Assembly (NCBI RefSeq): GCF_011440305.1
Contig: NZ_JAAOIW010000002.1
Location: forward strand, 302,084 to 366,083
Direction: 5' to 3'
Length of the DNA: 64,000 bases
Source: Paenibacillus agricola
GTDB lineage: Bacteria; Bacillota; Bacilli; Paenibacillales; NBRC-103111
The position numbers and the translations under genes are program-made. Below, piece after piece: positions 8,527 to 17,712 of this stretch. Position 1 is the first letter of the stretch; each line of letters opens with the position of its first letter. The notes beneath the pieces are model-generated. The model did not search any database, was not told the origin of the DNA, and worked only from the letters and a program-made list of their open reading frames with translations.

Positions 8527-9369
8527 TTGAATTTCGATATCCGGTATACGACACCCCAGCTGCAGTATAACCATAAGCATTTAATGCAGCCTCCCAAAAT
8601 GGAATTTCATTTACACGACCGCTACGAGGTATATTTCTTTATATCGGGGGACGTGCATTTTTTGATCGAGAAAAAGGTGTATCCGATGGCTTATGCCGAC
8701 CTGCTTATTATTAACAACCGGGAGTTGCACAAATCCACATTTCGCTCGGATGCACCTTATGAAAATATTGTCATTCATTTTGACCCAGAGCTTGTCCAGC
8801 CCTTTGATTCCGTATTTCATTATGGACTGCTCGACTGTTTTACGAATCGCGCTCCTGGCGAGCATAATAAAATCCAGCTGCATCCCGATCAATTGGAGGA
8901 GCTGCTGGCTTTACACAAACGGATTGATGCCTTGCAGCTGCTCCCTTCCGAGGAATCCGGCTTGTTGTTGACAGCCTATTTTATTGAGATGCTTGTGCTG
9001 CTGAACCGCGCCTTTCGGCATAATTTGGCACCACTTTCGTCATCTGCCGTTCCAGAGAAGCTCGCTTCTGTCCTCGATTATATTGACCATCACCTCGACC
9101 ATGATTTGACCTTGGAGACCTTGGAAAAACAGGTTTTTATGAATCGCTACTATTTAAGCCGGCTTTTCCGGCAAAGCACAGGCAGCACCATCCATTCCTA
9201 CATCTTAATGAAGCGAATTTCGCGAGCCAAAAAACTGCTGCATGATGGTCATAATGTTACAGATGCTTGCCAAATGGCCGGCTTTAACGATTATTCGAAT
9301 TTTATTCGTATGTTTAAACGTATAGTGGGCATCCCTCCCGGCCAATATCGTAAGCAAAAGTGGGAGTGA
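8527..9369 (+). CDS. AraC family transcriptional regulator with cupin domain
   Basis: A 280-residue regulator. Residues 1-150 form a cupin-like sensing domain (FHLHDRYEVYFFISGDVHFLIE), and the last 100 residues carry the two helix-turn-helix motifs of the AraC family (LTLETLEKQVFMNRYYLSRLFRQ and ..DACQMAGFNDYSNFIRMFKR). It should bind a sugar or sugar derivative and act at nearby promoters. The frame opens at 8452, but the best start is TTG 8527, eight bases after TGGAGG. It is divergent from the Gfo/Idh dehydrogenase gene, which is its likely target. Confidence 0.87.
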   Translation: MNFDIRYTTPQLQYNHKHLMQPPKMEFHLHDRYEVYFFISGDVHFLIEKKVYPMAYADLLIINNRELHKSTFRSDAPYENIVIHFDPELVQPFDSVFHYGLLDCFTNRAPGEHNKIQLHPDQLEELLALHKRIDALQLLPSEESGLLLTAYFIEMLVLLNRAFRHNLAPLSSSAVPEKLASVLDYIDHHLDHDLTLETLEKQVFMNRYYLSRLFRQSTGSTIHSYILMKRISRAKKLLHDGHNVTDACQMAGFNDYSNFIRMFKRIVGIPPGQYRKQKWE

Positions 9370-9650
9370 CGTGCTAGCGCGATTATTGTGGATATGGCGC
9401 GATTATTTAAAGGATCAAAGCAAGAAACCTATTGAGCAAAAGGATTTTAGAATGCCCGCGATCGTATTTTACGGTTTCGCAAGCTCTCGAACGCATAGCG
9501 GTTGATGCACACCTACCCAGAAAGGGTACTAGTTAAAGTTAGTACTCTTCACCAAGCCTGATACCATGTACAATACATATATAACCAATCTTCGTATTTA
9601 ACCCATCTATATCCGAAGCTTATGCCCATCCCATAAAGGAGTCGATTTCC

Positions 9651-11756
9651 ATGCCCATTCTAGTCTCATTTCTAAAAGGATTATTCCGTATCCTATTTGG
9701 CCTCAAGCTGACCGGCCTGGAAAAGCTCGACTTTAGCCAACCAACGATTCTAATGCCCAACCATGTTTCACTGCTTGACGCTTTGCTGTTGGCGATATAC
9801 TTGCCACCTAAAGCGACCTTCGTCGTCAATACTTCGATAGCACGCCGCTTAAGCTTTCCACTTAAGCTACGCAGCCATATCATCGTGGATCCGCTTAATC
9901 CGTATGCCGTAAGGAAAATGATCAAAACCGTGCAAAGCGGCGTCCCGCTCGTGTTGTTTCCTGAGGGACGGATCACCACGACAGGCGGATTAATGAAGAT
10001 TTACAGCGGCATAGCCTATGTGGCTTTGAAGACCGGCGCCAAACTGGTTCCGATCGCCATCCAAGGGGCAGAACGCTCCAAGCTGTCCTATATGGGACAC
10101 AAAATCAAAACGGTCTGGTTGCCGAGAATCAGCATCCACATCGGAGACAGCTTCAGGATTGAACAACAAGATGATACGTCCATGAAGCTGCAAAAGCAGC
10201 AGGCTGCCGATACGATTCTTATGTCTATGCAGGAGCATCTCCTGAAAAGCCGCTTAAAGCCAGCCGTCAATTTGTTTGACGAACTGCTGCTGCAAGCCTC
10301 CATCCATGGATCCGGCAGGATGATCTGCGAGGACCTGGGCCAGCGCCTCACCTATAAGAAGCTGATCCTCGCTTCCTATATATTTGGCCGCAAGCTGCGC
10401 CCCATGCTTCAAGAGCAAGCCGCCATCGGCTTGCTGCTGCCTAACTCGATCGGACATGTGATCGCGTTGTTCGCCCTGCTACGGCTTGGCAAGACGCCGG
10501 CGATGCTGAACTTCTCCGCCGGCCAGCAAAGCCTGCTAGACGCTAGCGAGACCGCTGTACTGCGCACGATCATCACCTCACGCCAATTTATCGAGAAAGC
10601 GAAGCTCGATGGCGTAATTGAAGCGTTAAAGCAAGAGCACCACATCATCTATTTGGAGGATGTGAAGGACAATGTCTTGCTGCCCGACAAGCTGGGGGGC
10701 ATGCTCGACCTTCTTACAGGCAAAAAAGCCGACGAAGGGTTTCGCGACATTATCCTGTTCACCTCAGGTAGCGAAAGCAAGCCAAAGGGTGTTGTTCTTG
10801 GCCATGACCAATTGTATGCCAACATCCAACAATGCAAAGCTGTCTTTGATTTCACCTCGGCAGACAAAATGTTCAATGCCCTGCCGATGTTTCATAGCTT
10901 TGGGCTGACTGCGGGAACGCTGCTTCCTATTCTGACCGGAGTTCCGGTGATGTTCTATCCAAGTCCGTTGCATTACAGGGCGATCCCCGAAGTCGTCTAT
11001 GACCGGAACGCGACGATATTATTCGGAACCTCGACCTTTCTGGCAGGCTATGGACGGGCAGCGCACCCTTACGATTTTCATTCATTGCGGATCGTCGTGG
11101 CCGGTGCCGAGAAGCTCAAAGATGAAGTACGCGAGCTATGGAGCCAAAAATTCGGCATCCGTATCTTCGAGGGCTATGGCACAACCGAAGCTTCGCCGGT
11201 CGTTTCTATCAATTCGCCGCTTGCTTATAAAAGAGGCTCGGTTGGCAGGCTACTGCCTGGCATCCGCTACAAGCTTGAGCCTATCCCAGGCATTGAGCAC
11301 GGAGGCAACCTGCTGATTCAAGGTCCCAACATTATGAAGGGCTACTTAATCCATGGAAAAGGGTTCATTCCTTGTCCGGAATGGTACGATTGCGGAGATG
11401 TCGTGGAGCTGGACGCCCAAGGCTTTCTAGCGATCAAATCGAGATTGAAGCGTTTTGCCAAAATTGGCGGCGAAATGATCTCCCTGCAGCTCGTAGAGGA
11501 GCTGGCAGCACAATGCTACGGAGATACTCCGCTCGCGGCGATCAGTATCCCAGACGGACGCAAGGGAGAACGCATCCTCTTGTTCGTCACCAAGGAAAGC
11601 TTAAACCTCCAAGAGCTAAAAACGAAAATTAACGAAAAAGGCTTCTCGCCAATGCTGCTACCAGCACGCTTGCAAGTGATCGAGAAGCTACCGCTGCTTG
11701 GTAGCGGTAAAACCGATTATGTAACGCTCAAGAAGCAACAAGAAGCGGCAACTTAA
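9651..11756 (+). CDS. aas: Aas-like bifunctional lysophospholipid acyltransferase / acyl-ACP synthetase
   Basis: A 701-residue two-domain protein. Residues 1-200 are a PlsC-type acyltransferase with the catalytic HX4D motif NHVSLLD (His38, Asp43) and the acceptor motif FPEGR (103-107). Residues about 215-700 are an AMP-forming acyl ligase with FTSGSESKPKG near residue 370, GYGTTEASP, GDVVELDAQGF and the late lysine in GSGKTDY. This arrangement is that of Aas, which activates a fatty acid on ACP and reacylates lysophospholipid at the inner membrane face. A ribosome site AAAGGAG precedes the ATG by nine bases. The next gene is LplT-like, the partner known from enterobacteria. Confidence 0.87.
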   Translation: MPILVSFLKGLFRILFGLKLTGLEKLDFSQPTILMPNHVSLLDALLLAIYLPPKATFVVNTSIARRLSFPLKLRSHIIVDPLNPYAVRKMIKTVQSGVPLVLFPEGRITTTGGLMKIYSGIAYVALKTGAKLVPIAIQGAERSKLSYMGHKIKTVWLPRISIHIGDSFRIEQQDDTSMKLQKQQAADTILMSMQEHLLKSRLKPAVNLFDELLLQASIHGSGRMICEDLGQRLTYKKLILASYIFGRKLRPMLQEQAAIGLLLPNSIGHVIALFALLRLGKTPAMLNFSAGQQSLLDASETAVLRTIITSRQFIEKAKLDGVIEALKQEHHIIYLEDVKDNVLLPDKLGGMLDLLTGKKADEGFRDIILFTSGSESKPKGVVLGHDQLYANIQQCKAVFDFTSADKMFNALPMFHSFGLTAGTLLPILTGVPVMFYPSPLHYRAIPEVVYDRNATILFGTSTFLAGYGRAAHPYDFHSLRIVVAGAEKLKDEVRELWSQKFGIRIFEGYGTTEASPVVSINSPLAYKRGSVGRLLPGIRYKLEPIPGIEHGGNLLIQGPNIMKGYLIHGKGFIPCPEWYDCGDVVELDAQGFLAIKSRLKRFAKIGGEMISLQLVEELAAQCYGDTPLAAISIPDGRKGERILLFVTKESLNLQELKTKINEKGFSPMLLPARLQVIEKLPLLGSGKTDYVTLKKQQEAAT

Positions 11757-11797
11757 AGTCCCGCTAATCACCTTGAAAAAGGAAAGGAATGATAAAG

Positions 11798-13012
11798 ATG
11801 AACAAGCGAGCGTTAAACTCCTTATATATCACGCAATTTTTATCGGCCTTTTCAGATAATATGTCGTTGCTCGTCATTGCCAGCCTTTTAAGCGAAAATG
11901 GCTTTTCGCCTGAATCCTTAGCCCTAGTGACGATGGCCTTTTTCCTTCCTTATATTTTATTAGCACCCCTTGTAGGGCCTTTTGCAGATAAGCTCCCCAA
12001 ATCCGTTGTCCTTGTTGTCGGAAATCTGATTAAGCTATTCGGTATTATCGGGCTCATTTTCGTAGACCATTCCAGTATTGTTTTGCTGATGCTCTGTTAT
12101 TTCACGGTTGGTGTAGGTGCCGTCGTTTACTCTCCAGCCAAATATGGAATCTTGCCGGACCTGACAACGAACGATCAGGAGCTGTTCAAGGCGAATTCGA
12201 GGATTGAAGCTTATACGATTCTTGCGATCCTGGCAGGTATTGGTGGCGGCGGCGTTATTGTCTCCATGACCACGACTATTCAATCATCGATCATATGTGC
12301 CGTGTTATATGGATTATCCATCTGTGTGACCTTTCTCATTCCCCGTATCCAAGGTAACCCTTCCATCCGGTATGCAAAGGAAGCCTCACGATTTTTTAAC
12401 AGCATTTCGTTATTATTGAAAAATCCCAAAACCAACTTTTCTTTGATTGGCACAGGAGCGTTTTGGATGAGCTCCGCTGTGCTCCGTACCGCTGTGTTAG
12501 CTTGGATTCCCATTTCGCTTGGATTTGACCCGAAGGATTTTAACGTTTCGTTAATTCTGGCAACAACCTCGGTCGGCATTATTATTGGAGCTTTTATGGC
12601 TCCACGGCTGATCCAGCTTCGTTTTTTTCATAAATCGATTATTTACGGCTTTCTGATGCTGGTTTTGATCCTGATCTTTCCGTGGATCCATGTTACGGCA
12701 ATTACCATTGCGTTTTTGTTGGCGGTCGGTTTTATGGGTGGGGTGTTTATCGTTCCTATGAATACGGTTCTTCAAGAGGAAGGCACGAGAATGGTAGGGG
12801 CGGGAAAAACGATTGCCGTACAAAACTTTTTTGAAAATATATTGATGCTGATCGGATCGGGGCTTTATTATTTCGTCGTTGAAAAAGGCGTCTCCATTTC
12901 GATGGCGATTGTCATTCAAGGCTTGATTATGCTGCTGTTTCTTGCCTACCTCAGCCTGCAAATCCAACAGAATAAAAGTAAGCTTGTCCCCGTTGAGAGC
13001 ACACATTCCTGA
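11798..13012 (+). CDS. lplT: LplT-like MFS lysophospholipid transporter
   Basis: A 404-residue major facilitator with about 12 membrane segments. The N-terminal motif FLSAFSDNM and the region GVGAVVYSPAKYGILPDL match the LplT family, which flips lysophospholipids across the membrane for reacylation by Aas. It lies 41 bases after the aas-like gene on the same strand, the same pairing as in Escherichia coli. I chose the second ATG (11798), because the ribosome site AAAGG is only one base from the first ATG at 11789. The lysophospholipid role is inferred from the pairing. Confidence 0.8.
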   Translation: MNKRALNSLYITQFLSAFSDNMSLLVIASLLSENGFSPESLALVTMAFFLPYILLAPLVGPFADKLPKSVVLVVGNLIKLFGIIGLIFVDHSSIVLLMLCYFTVGVGAVVYSPAKYGILPDLTTNDQELFKANSRIEAYTILAILAGIGGGGVIVSMTTTIQSSIICAVLYGLSICVTFLIPRIQGNPSIRYAKEASRFFNSISLLLKNPKTNFSLIGTGAFWMSSAVLRTAVLAWIPISLGFDPKDFNVSLILATTSVGIIIGAFMAPRLIQLRFFHKSIIYGFLMLVLILIFPWIHVTAITIAFLLAVGFMGGVFIVPMNTVLQEEGTRMVGAGKTIAVQNFFENILMLIGSGLYYFVVEKGVSISMAIVIQGLIMLLFLAYLSLQIQQNKSKLVPVESTHS

Positions 13013-13041
13013 TATTATTAAATCAGGCTACCACTGAGCAG

Positions 13042-13085
13042 GAGGTCAAACACGCGGCAAAATTCGCGCATGTTGGCCTCTTTTT
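13042..13085 (+). terminator. intrinsic terminator after aas-lplT pair
   Basis: A long imperfect stem between GAGGTCAAACACGCG (13043-13057) and CGCGCATGTTGGCCTC (13065-13080), followed by TTTTT on the plus strand. It ends the aas-lplT transcript and separates it from the convergent MFS gene. Confidence 0.8.
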
Positions 13086-13091
13086 CCATTT

Positions 13092-14489
13092 CTACTCAGT
13101 TCCAGATTCCAGCTCTGACTTATTCGGCATCCTTAAGGACAAAGCCACCATCACGATGCTGATTGCCACACAGACCCATACCAGTGTATGCAAATGCGCT
13201 GTCGTAATATTATTGCTGAACACCGCACCCAGCAAGCTTGAGGAAAGAATCGTCCCCATAAATCGCGAAGTCATAAACAAGCCCGAGGCAATCCCGGTTT
13301 CCGCCGTCGATACATAGGTGTACAAAGAAGTTTGTAAGCCCAGGTTTTGAAAACCATTGCTGATCCCAAGCACCGCCAAGCAGCTAAATATCGCCAAAGG
13401 CGTGGAGGCATCATGTACGGTAAGCAGCAGCAGCGTTCCCGCCAATACGAATAAGGTGCCGGTTATAAGCGGTATTTTCGAGCCTGAACGGTCGATCCAC
13501 CAGCCTACTAATGGTGTGACAAACACGCCAAAGCCCGACACGGCCAGCATGATCAGCCCAACCGTTTGTCCCCCATAATGGCGCACCTGCTGCAAGTAGG
13601 AGGGAATTCCAAACATAATGGAATAAAAAACGATATTGACCAATATGAATTGCAAATAAACAAAACAAACATTCGGATTCTGCTTAAGGAATAATACATC
13701 GATAAATGGCTTCTGCCTTTGGGCTTCATACTTATAGAAAAACCAGCTTAACAATACGCTAACCGGCAACAGCAGCCAATTCACACCGTCTTTGAACGAT
13801 AGGAAAAAAAACAGCCAGCTAAAAATAACTATGGTGAATAGAATGATACCCTTGATATCCAAATCCCCAAAGGTCTGTTTGGTTAACAGCTTATCCCGCG
13901 GCATGACACGTAATGCCAAAATTAAGGAAGCCGCAATAATCGGAAAATTCACAAGGAAGATCGCCTGCCAATCACTATATTGGATCAGAAAGCCTCCGAG
14001 TGACGGACCAAATGCCGCTGAGGTCGAGGAAAATACGGACATGATACTCAATGAGCGTGCCTGGTTCGTGGTGATCACTGCCCGGATAATGCCCATTCCT
14101 GAGGGGAACAAGGCGGAGCTGCCGATTGCTTGAATAACGCGGAAACCGATTAGCCAGCCAAAGCTGGGCGATAAAGGCGCCAGCAAGGAAGCAACCGTTA
14201 TAAGCCCAAGCCCGAGCAGGAACATTTTCTTACGCCCAAACATATCGCCAAGCTTCCCCATAACTGGCTGCGCCACAGCGCTAGCTACATAATACGTAGC
14301 GATTAACCAAGAAATCGAGGCGTAGGTAACCTGAAATTCCTCCTGCAGCCTGGCAAAAGCAACCGCAATCATCGTTGTATTCAGTGGATTAAGCAAGGTG
14401 CCCAAAGCCACCGCTGTAATTAATAAAAATCGGTATCTGCGAGATTCCTTTGATTCCGCAGTTTCAGCTAATTCTCCCAATATCCCCAC
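13092..14489 (-). CDS. MFS multidrug efflux transporter (DHA2-like)
   Basis: A 465-residue major facilitator with 12 to 14 hydrophobic segments. The motif GKLGDMFGRKKMFLLG (loop 2-3, motif A) and the region LFPSGMGIIRAVI after RVIQAIGSS are typical of drug:H+ antiporters. Substrate unknown. The frame opens at TTG 14495; GTG 14489 has AAGG seven bases upstream and TTG 14480 has GGGAG eight bases upstream, so the exact start is open within five codons. It is convergent with lplT and lacks an adjacent TetR or MarR gene. Confidence 0.85.
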   Translation of the reverse strand: MGILGELAETAESKESRRYRFLLITAVALGTLLNPLNTTMIAVAFARLQEEFQVTYASISWLIATYYVASAVAQPVMGKLGDMFGRKKMFLLGLGLITVASLLAPLSPSFGWLIGFRVIQAIGSSALFPSGMGIIRAVITTNQARSLSIMSVFSSTSAAFGPSLGGFLIQYSDWQAIFLVNFPIIAASLILALRVMPRDKLLTKQTFGDLDIKGIILFTIVIFSWLFFFLSFKDGVNWLLLPVSVLLSWFFYKYEAQRQKPFIDVLFLKQNPNVCFVYLQFILVNIVFYSIMFGIPSYLQQVRHYGGQTVGLIMLAVSGFGVFVTPLVGWWIDRSGSKIPLITGTLFVLAGTLLLLTVHDASTPLAIFSCLAVLGISNGFQNLGLQTSLYTYVSTAETGIASGLFMTSRFMGTILSSSLLGAVFSNNITTAHLHTLVWVCVAISIVMVALSLRMPNKSELESGTE

Positions 14490-14539
14490 TCCCAAGCCTT
14501 AAAAGTATATATGTAAAAGAATCCAAGCCGAGGCTAGAA

Positions 14540-14586
14540 AAAAAATAGGACGGCACTTTCCATATGGTGTGCCATCCTATTTTTTA
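14540..14586 (-). terminator. intrinsic terminator after alpha/beta hydrolase
   Basis: AATAGGACGGCAC pairs with GTGTGCCATCCTATT with one mismatch, flanked by A and T runs on both sides, so it could act in both directions. It lies seven bases after the stop of the minus-strand hydrolase gene at 14593. Confidence 0.85.
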
Positions 14587-14592
14587 TTTAGT

Positions 14593-15387
14593 TTACTCTT
14601 TAGCCAGAAAAGTTTCAATAGCTTCCAGCAAAGCTTGTGGGGCTTCAACCATACTCATATGGGCCGCTGAGGGGATTTGGACTTGAGTAATCAGTCCGCT
14701 GCTTACCGAAAAGGTGCGTTCCACCGGGATGATCTGATCCTGCTCACCTGCAATAAGCAGCACCGGAATCTTCGCTTCTGCTAATACATGGTTGCGGTCC
14801 GGGCGTGAACGCATCCCCTGCAACGTACGTATCGCTGCTTGCGAATCCGTTTGTTCGCCAATCCGCTTCGCTTTTGCTACTGCTTCGGGCATGGATGCAA
14901 GATGCTCCGGGGCAAATAGCTTCGGGATCAACCCTTCAATAAAGGCAGGAAGCCCTTGCTCCTCAATCGTCGTTATCGACTTTAAGCGTCCTTCTTTGCC
15001 TGCTTCATTATCAGGGAACCCCGTAGAATGGATCAGTCCGAAGCCAGATAGCAGCTCTGGATAGCGCTCGGCAAATGCCAAAGTTATGTAGCCACCCAAG
15101 GAGTGCCCCAGCATCACAACAGGCTCTAATTCCAGTCCCTTAATCATTTGGGCAAGGTCAGCGGCGAATGCATCCATCGTATAATCGCCTGCCGGCGCAC
15201 CTGATTCACCATGCCCACGCAGGTCAGGCATCATCCAACGGTAGCCTTCAGGAAGCAAGGGCGATAGCTCATCCCAATAGGCTGAGCTTCCACAAAACCC
15301 ATGCAGCAGCAAAATTACTTTTCCATGACCTTGCTCACGATAGGATACCTTAGCACCACCATCAACTGCAAAAAAATTGTTTTCCAT
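14593..15387 (-). CDS. alpha/beta hydrolase
   Basis: A 264-residue soluble alpha/beta hydrolase. It shows the oxyanion motif LLLHGFCGS, the loop PDLRGHGES, the nucleophile elbow GHSLGG (Ser near residue 96), an acid in GEQDQIIP and the final His in SAAHMSMVEAP. This complete triad indicates an active esterase- or lactonase-like enzyme; the substrate is not evident. ATG 15387 was preferred to the TTG three codons earlier, which is only two bases from GGGAGG. A 17-bp inverted repeat lies upstream at 15436-15477 and may be its operator. Confidence 0.87.
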   Translation of the reverse strand: MENNFFAVDGGAKVSYREQGHGKVILLLHGFCGSSAYWDELSPLLPEGYRWMMPDLRGHGESGAPAGDYTMDAFAADLAQMIKGLELEPVVMLGHSLGGYITLAFAERYPELLSGFGLIHSTGFPDNEAGKEGRLKSITTIEEQGLPAFIEGLIPKLFAPEHLASMPEAVAKAKRIGEQTDSQAAIRTLQGMRSRPDRNHVLAEAKIPVLLIAGEQDQIIPVERTFSVSSGLITQVQIPSAAHMSMVEAPQALLEAIETFLAKE

Positions 15388-15435
15388 TTTGCACAACGCC
15401 TCCCTCTTTCATCCATTAGGTACAGTACATTCGTT

Positions 15436-15477
15436 AGGTAATCGTATTATTTCTACTATACGATAATACGATACCCT
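15436..15477. promoter_or_regulatory. 17-bp inverted repeat, possible operator
   Basis: TTAGGTAATCGTATTAT and ATAATACGATACCCTAA face each other across 12 bases, matching at 15 of 17 positions. The inner 10 bp (15441-15450 and 15463-15472) are perfect. It lies about 50 bases upstream of the hydrolase gene on the minus strand, where a TetR-like dimer could bind. No regulator gene is adjacent. Confidence 0.45.
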
Positions 15478-15540
15478 AATTCCCTAACGGTTGAAACAAA
15501 GATGTGGCCGATATACATGTAGAACCAGCCCGTATGGCAC

Positions 15541-16542
15541 TTACGGCAATATAGTAGGAGAGCTAACTGCCGGGGTGGAAACGGTCGGCTCCGATGATCC
15601 AACGCTTGAAGCCTGTTCAGCGACCACTTTATATTTCGAAGAAATGTACGTTTCCGCTTTGCCTTCTGTTATCACCTGCGGATACATCATACCCGGCTTT
15701 GGCTCACTAATCTTGAATTCAACAACAGCGGTTCCATCCACTCCAAAACGGACACCCGTAATCGCAAAGCCATAACCAGGATGCGGCAGGCTGTGGGTCA
15801 GTGTTACTTTGTTAACATCCGCATTTACGGCTTCTACAGTAACAGCAGCTTCACCTTGGCTTTCGCGAGGAGGCTGAACCTGTGGTTGGCCAAGGGTTGA
15901 TCTGGATTCAAGGAACTTCACCGTATTACTAACCCATACAGCGGCTTCGCCGCGCGTCATCTCACGCTTCGGATAAGCCATCCGGCTTTCGTCCAACGGG
16001 AGAATCCGATATAGATGAAGGCGTTGGAAGGTACCTTGGAGTCCTGGGGAAAACTGATCATCGTCGGCAAAAAGGACCGCCATTTTCACCATCGGGAACG
16101 TTCCTTTTAGCTCTAACGCGGTAACCAGCAAATTTGCATACTGCTCTCGGGTGATGGTTGCGTTCGGATCCACGTCCTTGGCAATGTCCAGCCCATTAGC
16201 CTTAGCGTTAACAAAAGCTTCTGCATACCATGCATCATTAGCCACATTCGTGAAATAATCGGAGGCTTGCGGCTGTTTCGTAAATGAAATGGCACTCAAA
16301 TTCAAATCCATTGCTTTCACAATCAAGCTTATGCTTTGCGCATAGCTGATTGGGCTGCGTGGTGCAAAATGCTCACTATCGATACCTGCGACGATCCCCT
16401 TATCCTTGAGCAACATAATCGGCTCCTTTTCCGTAGCGTTGAGGTCTGTGAAGGCGAATACTGATCCTGCTGATACTGTGCATAGCAGAACCACTGCCGA
16501 AACCATGGAGGTCATTTTTTTCATTGAAGTTATCTTTTTCAT
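15541..16542 (-). CDS. SLH-domain protein with PrcB-like C-terminal domain
   Basis: A 333-residue secreted protein. A signal peptide of about 30 residues (MKKITSMKKMTSMVSAVVLL...) ends near VFA. Three S-layer homology repeats follow (about residues 30-90, 95-150 and 155-205; for example WYAEAFVNAKANGL and MTRGEAAVWVSNTVK), which anchor proteins to pyruvylated cell-wall polymer. Residues about 225-315 resemble the C-terminal domain of PrcB protease-complex proteins (GYGFAITGVRF ... VVEFKISEPKPG). The tail is rich in Ser, Pro and Val. The start is ATG 16542 behind AAAGGTGG. Function unknown beyond surface attachment. Confidence 0.82.
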   Translation of the reverse strand: MKKITSMKKMTSMVSAVVLLCTVSAGSVFAFTDLNATEKEPIMLLKDKGIVAGIDSEHFAPRSPISYAQSISLIVKAMDLNLSAISFTKQPQASDYFTNVANDAWYAEAFVNAKANGLDIAKDVDPNATITREQYANLLVTALELKGTFPMVKMAVLFADDDQFSPGLQGTFQRLHLYRILPLDESRMAYPKREMTRGEAAVWVSNTVKFLESRSTLGQPQVQPPRESQGEAAVTVEAVNADVNKVTLTHSLPHPGYGFAITGVRFGVDGTAVVEFKISEPKPGMMYPQVITEGKAETYISSKYKVVAEQASSVGSSEPTVSTPAVSSPTILP

Positions 16543-16673
16543 AATATCCACCTTTCATTAACATGAGTATTTGTTGTATTTGTTAATTGTTAATTGTTCA
16601 TTCAACTTTGAAGTTAATTCTATAGACGGAGCCCTTATGTAAAAGGTTGCTGCTTGTTCAAAAATTATATACA

Positions 16674-16706
16674 TAAAACCCGATACATCTAAAGAGATGC
16701 ACGGGC
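16674..16706 (-). terminator. possible second hairpin terminator
   Basis: CCCG and CATCT (16679-16690) pair with AGATG and CGGG (16695-16705), followed on the minus strand by four T and an AT-rich stretch. It would back up the stronger hairpin at 16742-16794. Confidence 0.4.
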
Positions 16707-16741
16707 TCAGGGATTCTCACATTTATTCGATAGTAGTTTCT

Positions 16742-16794
16742 AAAAAAGCCGCTTAACATGCCCCAGTCTATAACTAGGGCAGCAAGCGGTTTTA
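16742..16794 (-). terminator. intrinsic terminator of first sugar ABC operon
   Basis: CCGCTT (16749-16754) pairs with AAGCGG (16784-16789), with a further CCC/GGG pairing inside, and A and T runs on both flanks. It lies just past the stop of the distal permease gene. A diverged relative of the same hairpin ends the second copy at 20595-20645. Confidence 0.7.
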
Positions 16795-16809
16795 AGCTGT
16801 AACATGCGA

Positions 16810-17691
16810 TCAGCCCTTCAAAGCACCGATCATAACACCTTTAACAAAATATTTTTGCACGAATGGGTATACGCACAGGATAGGAACGGTCGCTACCATG
16901 ATGGTCGCATATTTAATCGTTTCTCCGATTTGGAGTTGGTCGCCTGCACTGGCTCCCGCTGACATACTATCCGTCTGGTTGGCAAGCAGGATCTCACGCA
17001 ACGTCAATTGTAGCGGGAATAATTCCCGGTCTTTCAGGAAAATGGATGCATAGAACCAACCATTCCACTTCTCAACAGCGTAGTACAGAATCATAACGGC
17101 AATTACGGGCATCGATAATGGGATAATAATTTTGAACAGGATCGTGAAGTGATTGGCTCCATCGATCTTGGCTGACTCTTCCAGGCTATCCGGTACCGAC
17201 ATAAAGGCCGTACGCATGATAATCAGATTAAACGTGCTAACCGCAAACGGAATAATCGTTGCCCATAGAGAATCGATTAAACCCACATTTTTAACGGTTA
17301 GATACAAGGGAATCAAGCCACCGTTGAAGAACATCGTGAACACGATAATCAAGATAAACGCCTTGTTCCACATCACATTTTTACGGGAGAGCACATAAGC
17401 CCCCATAGCCGTCATCAATAAATTAAGGGTAACACCCATAATTAGAATAAATAACGTGTTCCGGTATCCAATCAAGATACCTGGGTTTTTGAATACACTC
17501 TTGTACGCTTCTATACTGAATCCGAGCGGTTTAAGCAGCAGCCCCTTATGGGATATCAGCTGCCCCGCGTCGCTGATCGATGCAAATGCTACATACAGCA
17601 ACGGATAGAGTGCAAAAATCATTAAGATGACGAGCCCCACATGAATAAAAACATCCATTAGTCTATCCGCAAGACTTTGGTCTTTAGGCAT
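16810..17691 (-). CDS. carbohydrate ABC transporter permease, LplC/YtcP-like (copy 1)
   Basis: A 293-residue binding-protein-dependent permease of the CUT1 type with six predicted membrane helices. It has the cytoplasmic EAA motif (DSLEESAKIDGANHFTILFKI) that contacts the ATPase. It pairs with the permease at 17713-18678 and the lipoprotein at 18766-20409 to import a sugar or oligosaccharide. No ATPase gene is in the operon, so a shared MsmX/UgpC-type ATPase elsewhere is expected. Its protein sequence is identical over all 293 residues to copy 2 (20657-21538), although the DNA just past both stop codons has diverged. Confidence 0.92.
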   Translation of the reverse strand: MPKDQSLADRLMDVFIHVGLVILMIFALYPLLYVAFASISDAGQLISHKGLLLKPLGFSIEAYKSVFKNPGILIGYRNTLFILIMGVTLNLLMTAMGAYVLSRKNVMWNKAFILIIVFTMFFNGGLIPLYLTVKNVGLIDSLWATIIPFAVSTFNLIIMRTAFMSVPDSLEESAKIDGANHFTILFKIIIPLSMPVIAVMILYYAVEKWNGWFYASIFLKDRELFPLQLTLREILLANQTDSMSAGASAGDQLQIGETIKYATIMVATVPILCVYPFVQKYFVKGVMIGALKG

Positions 17692-17712
17692 GGTATATTC
17701 CCTCCCTTCGCT

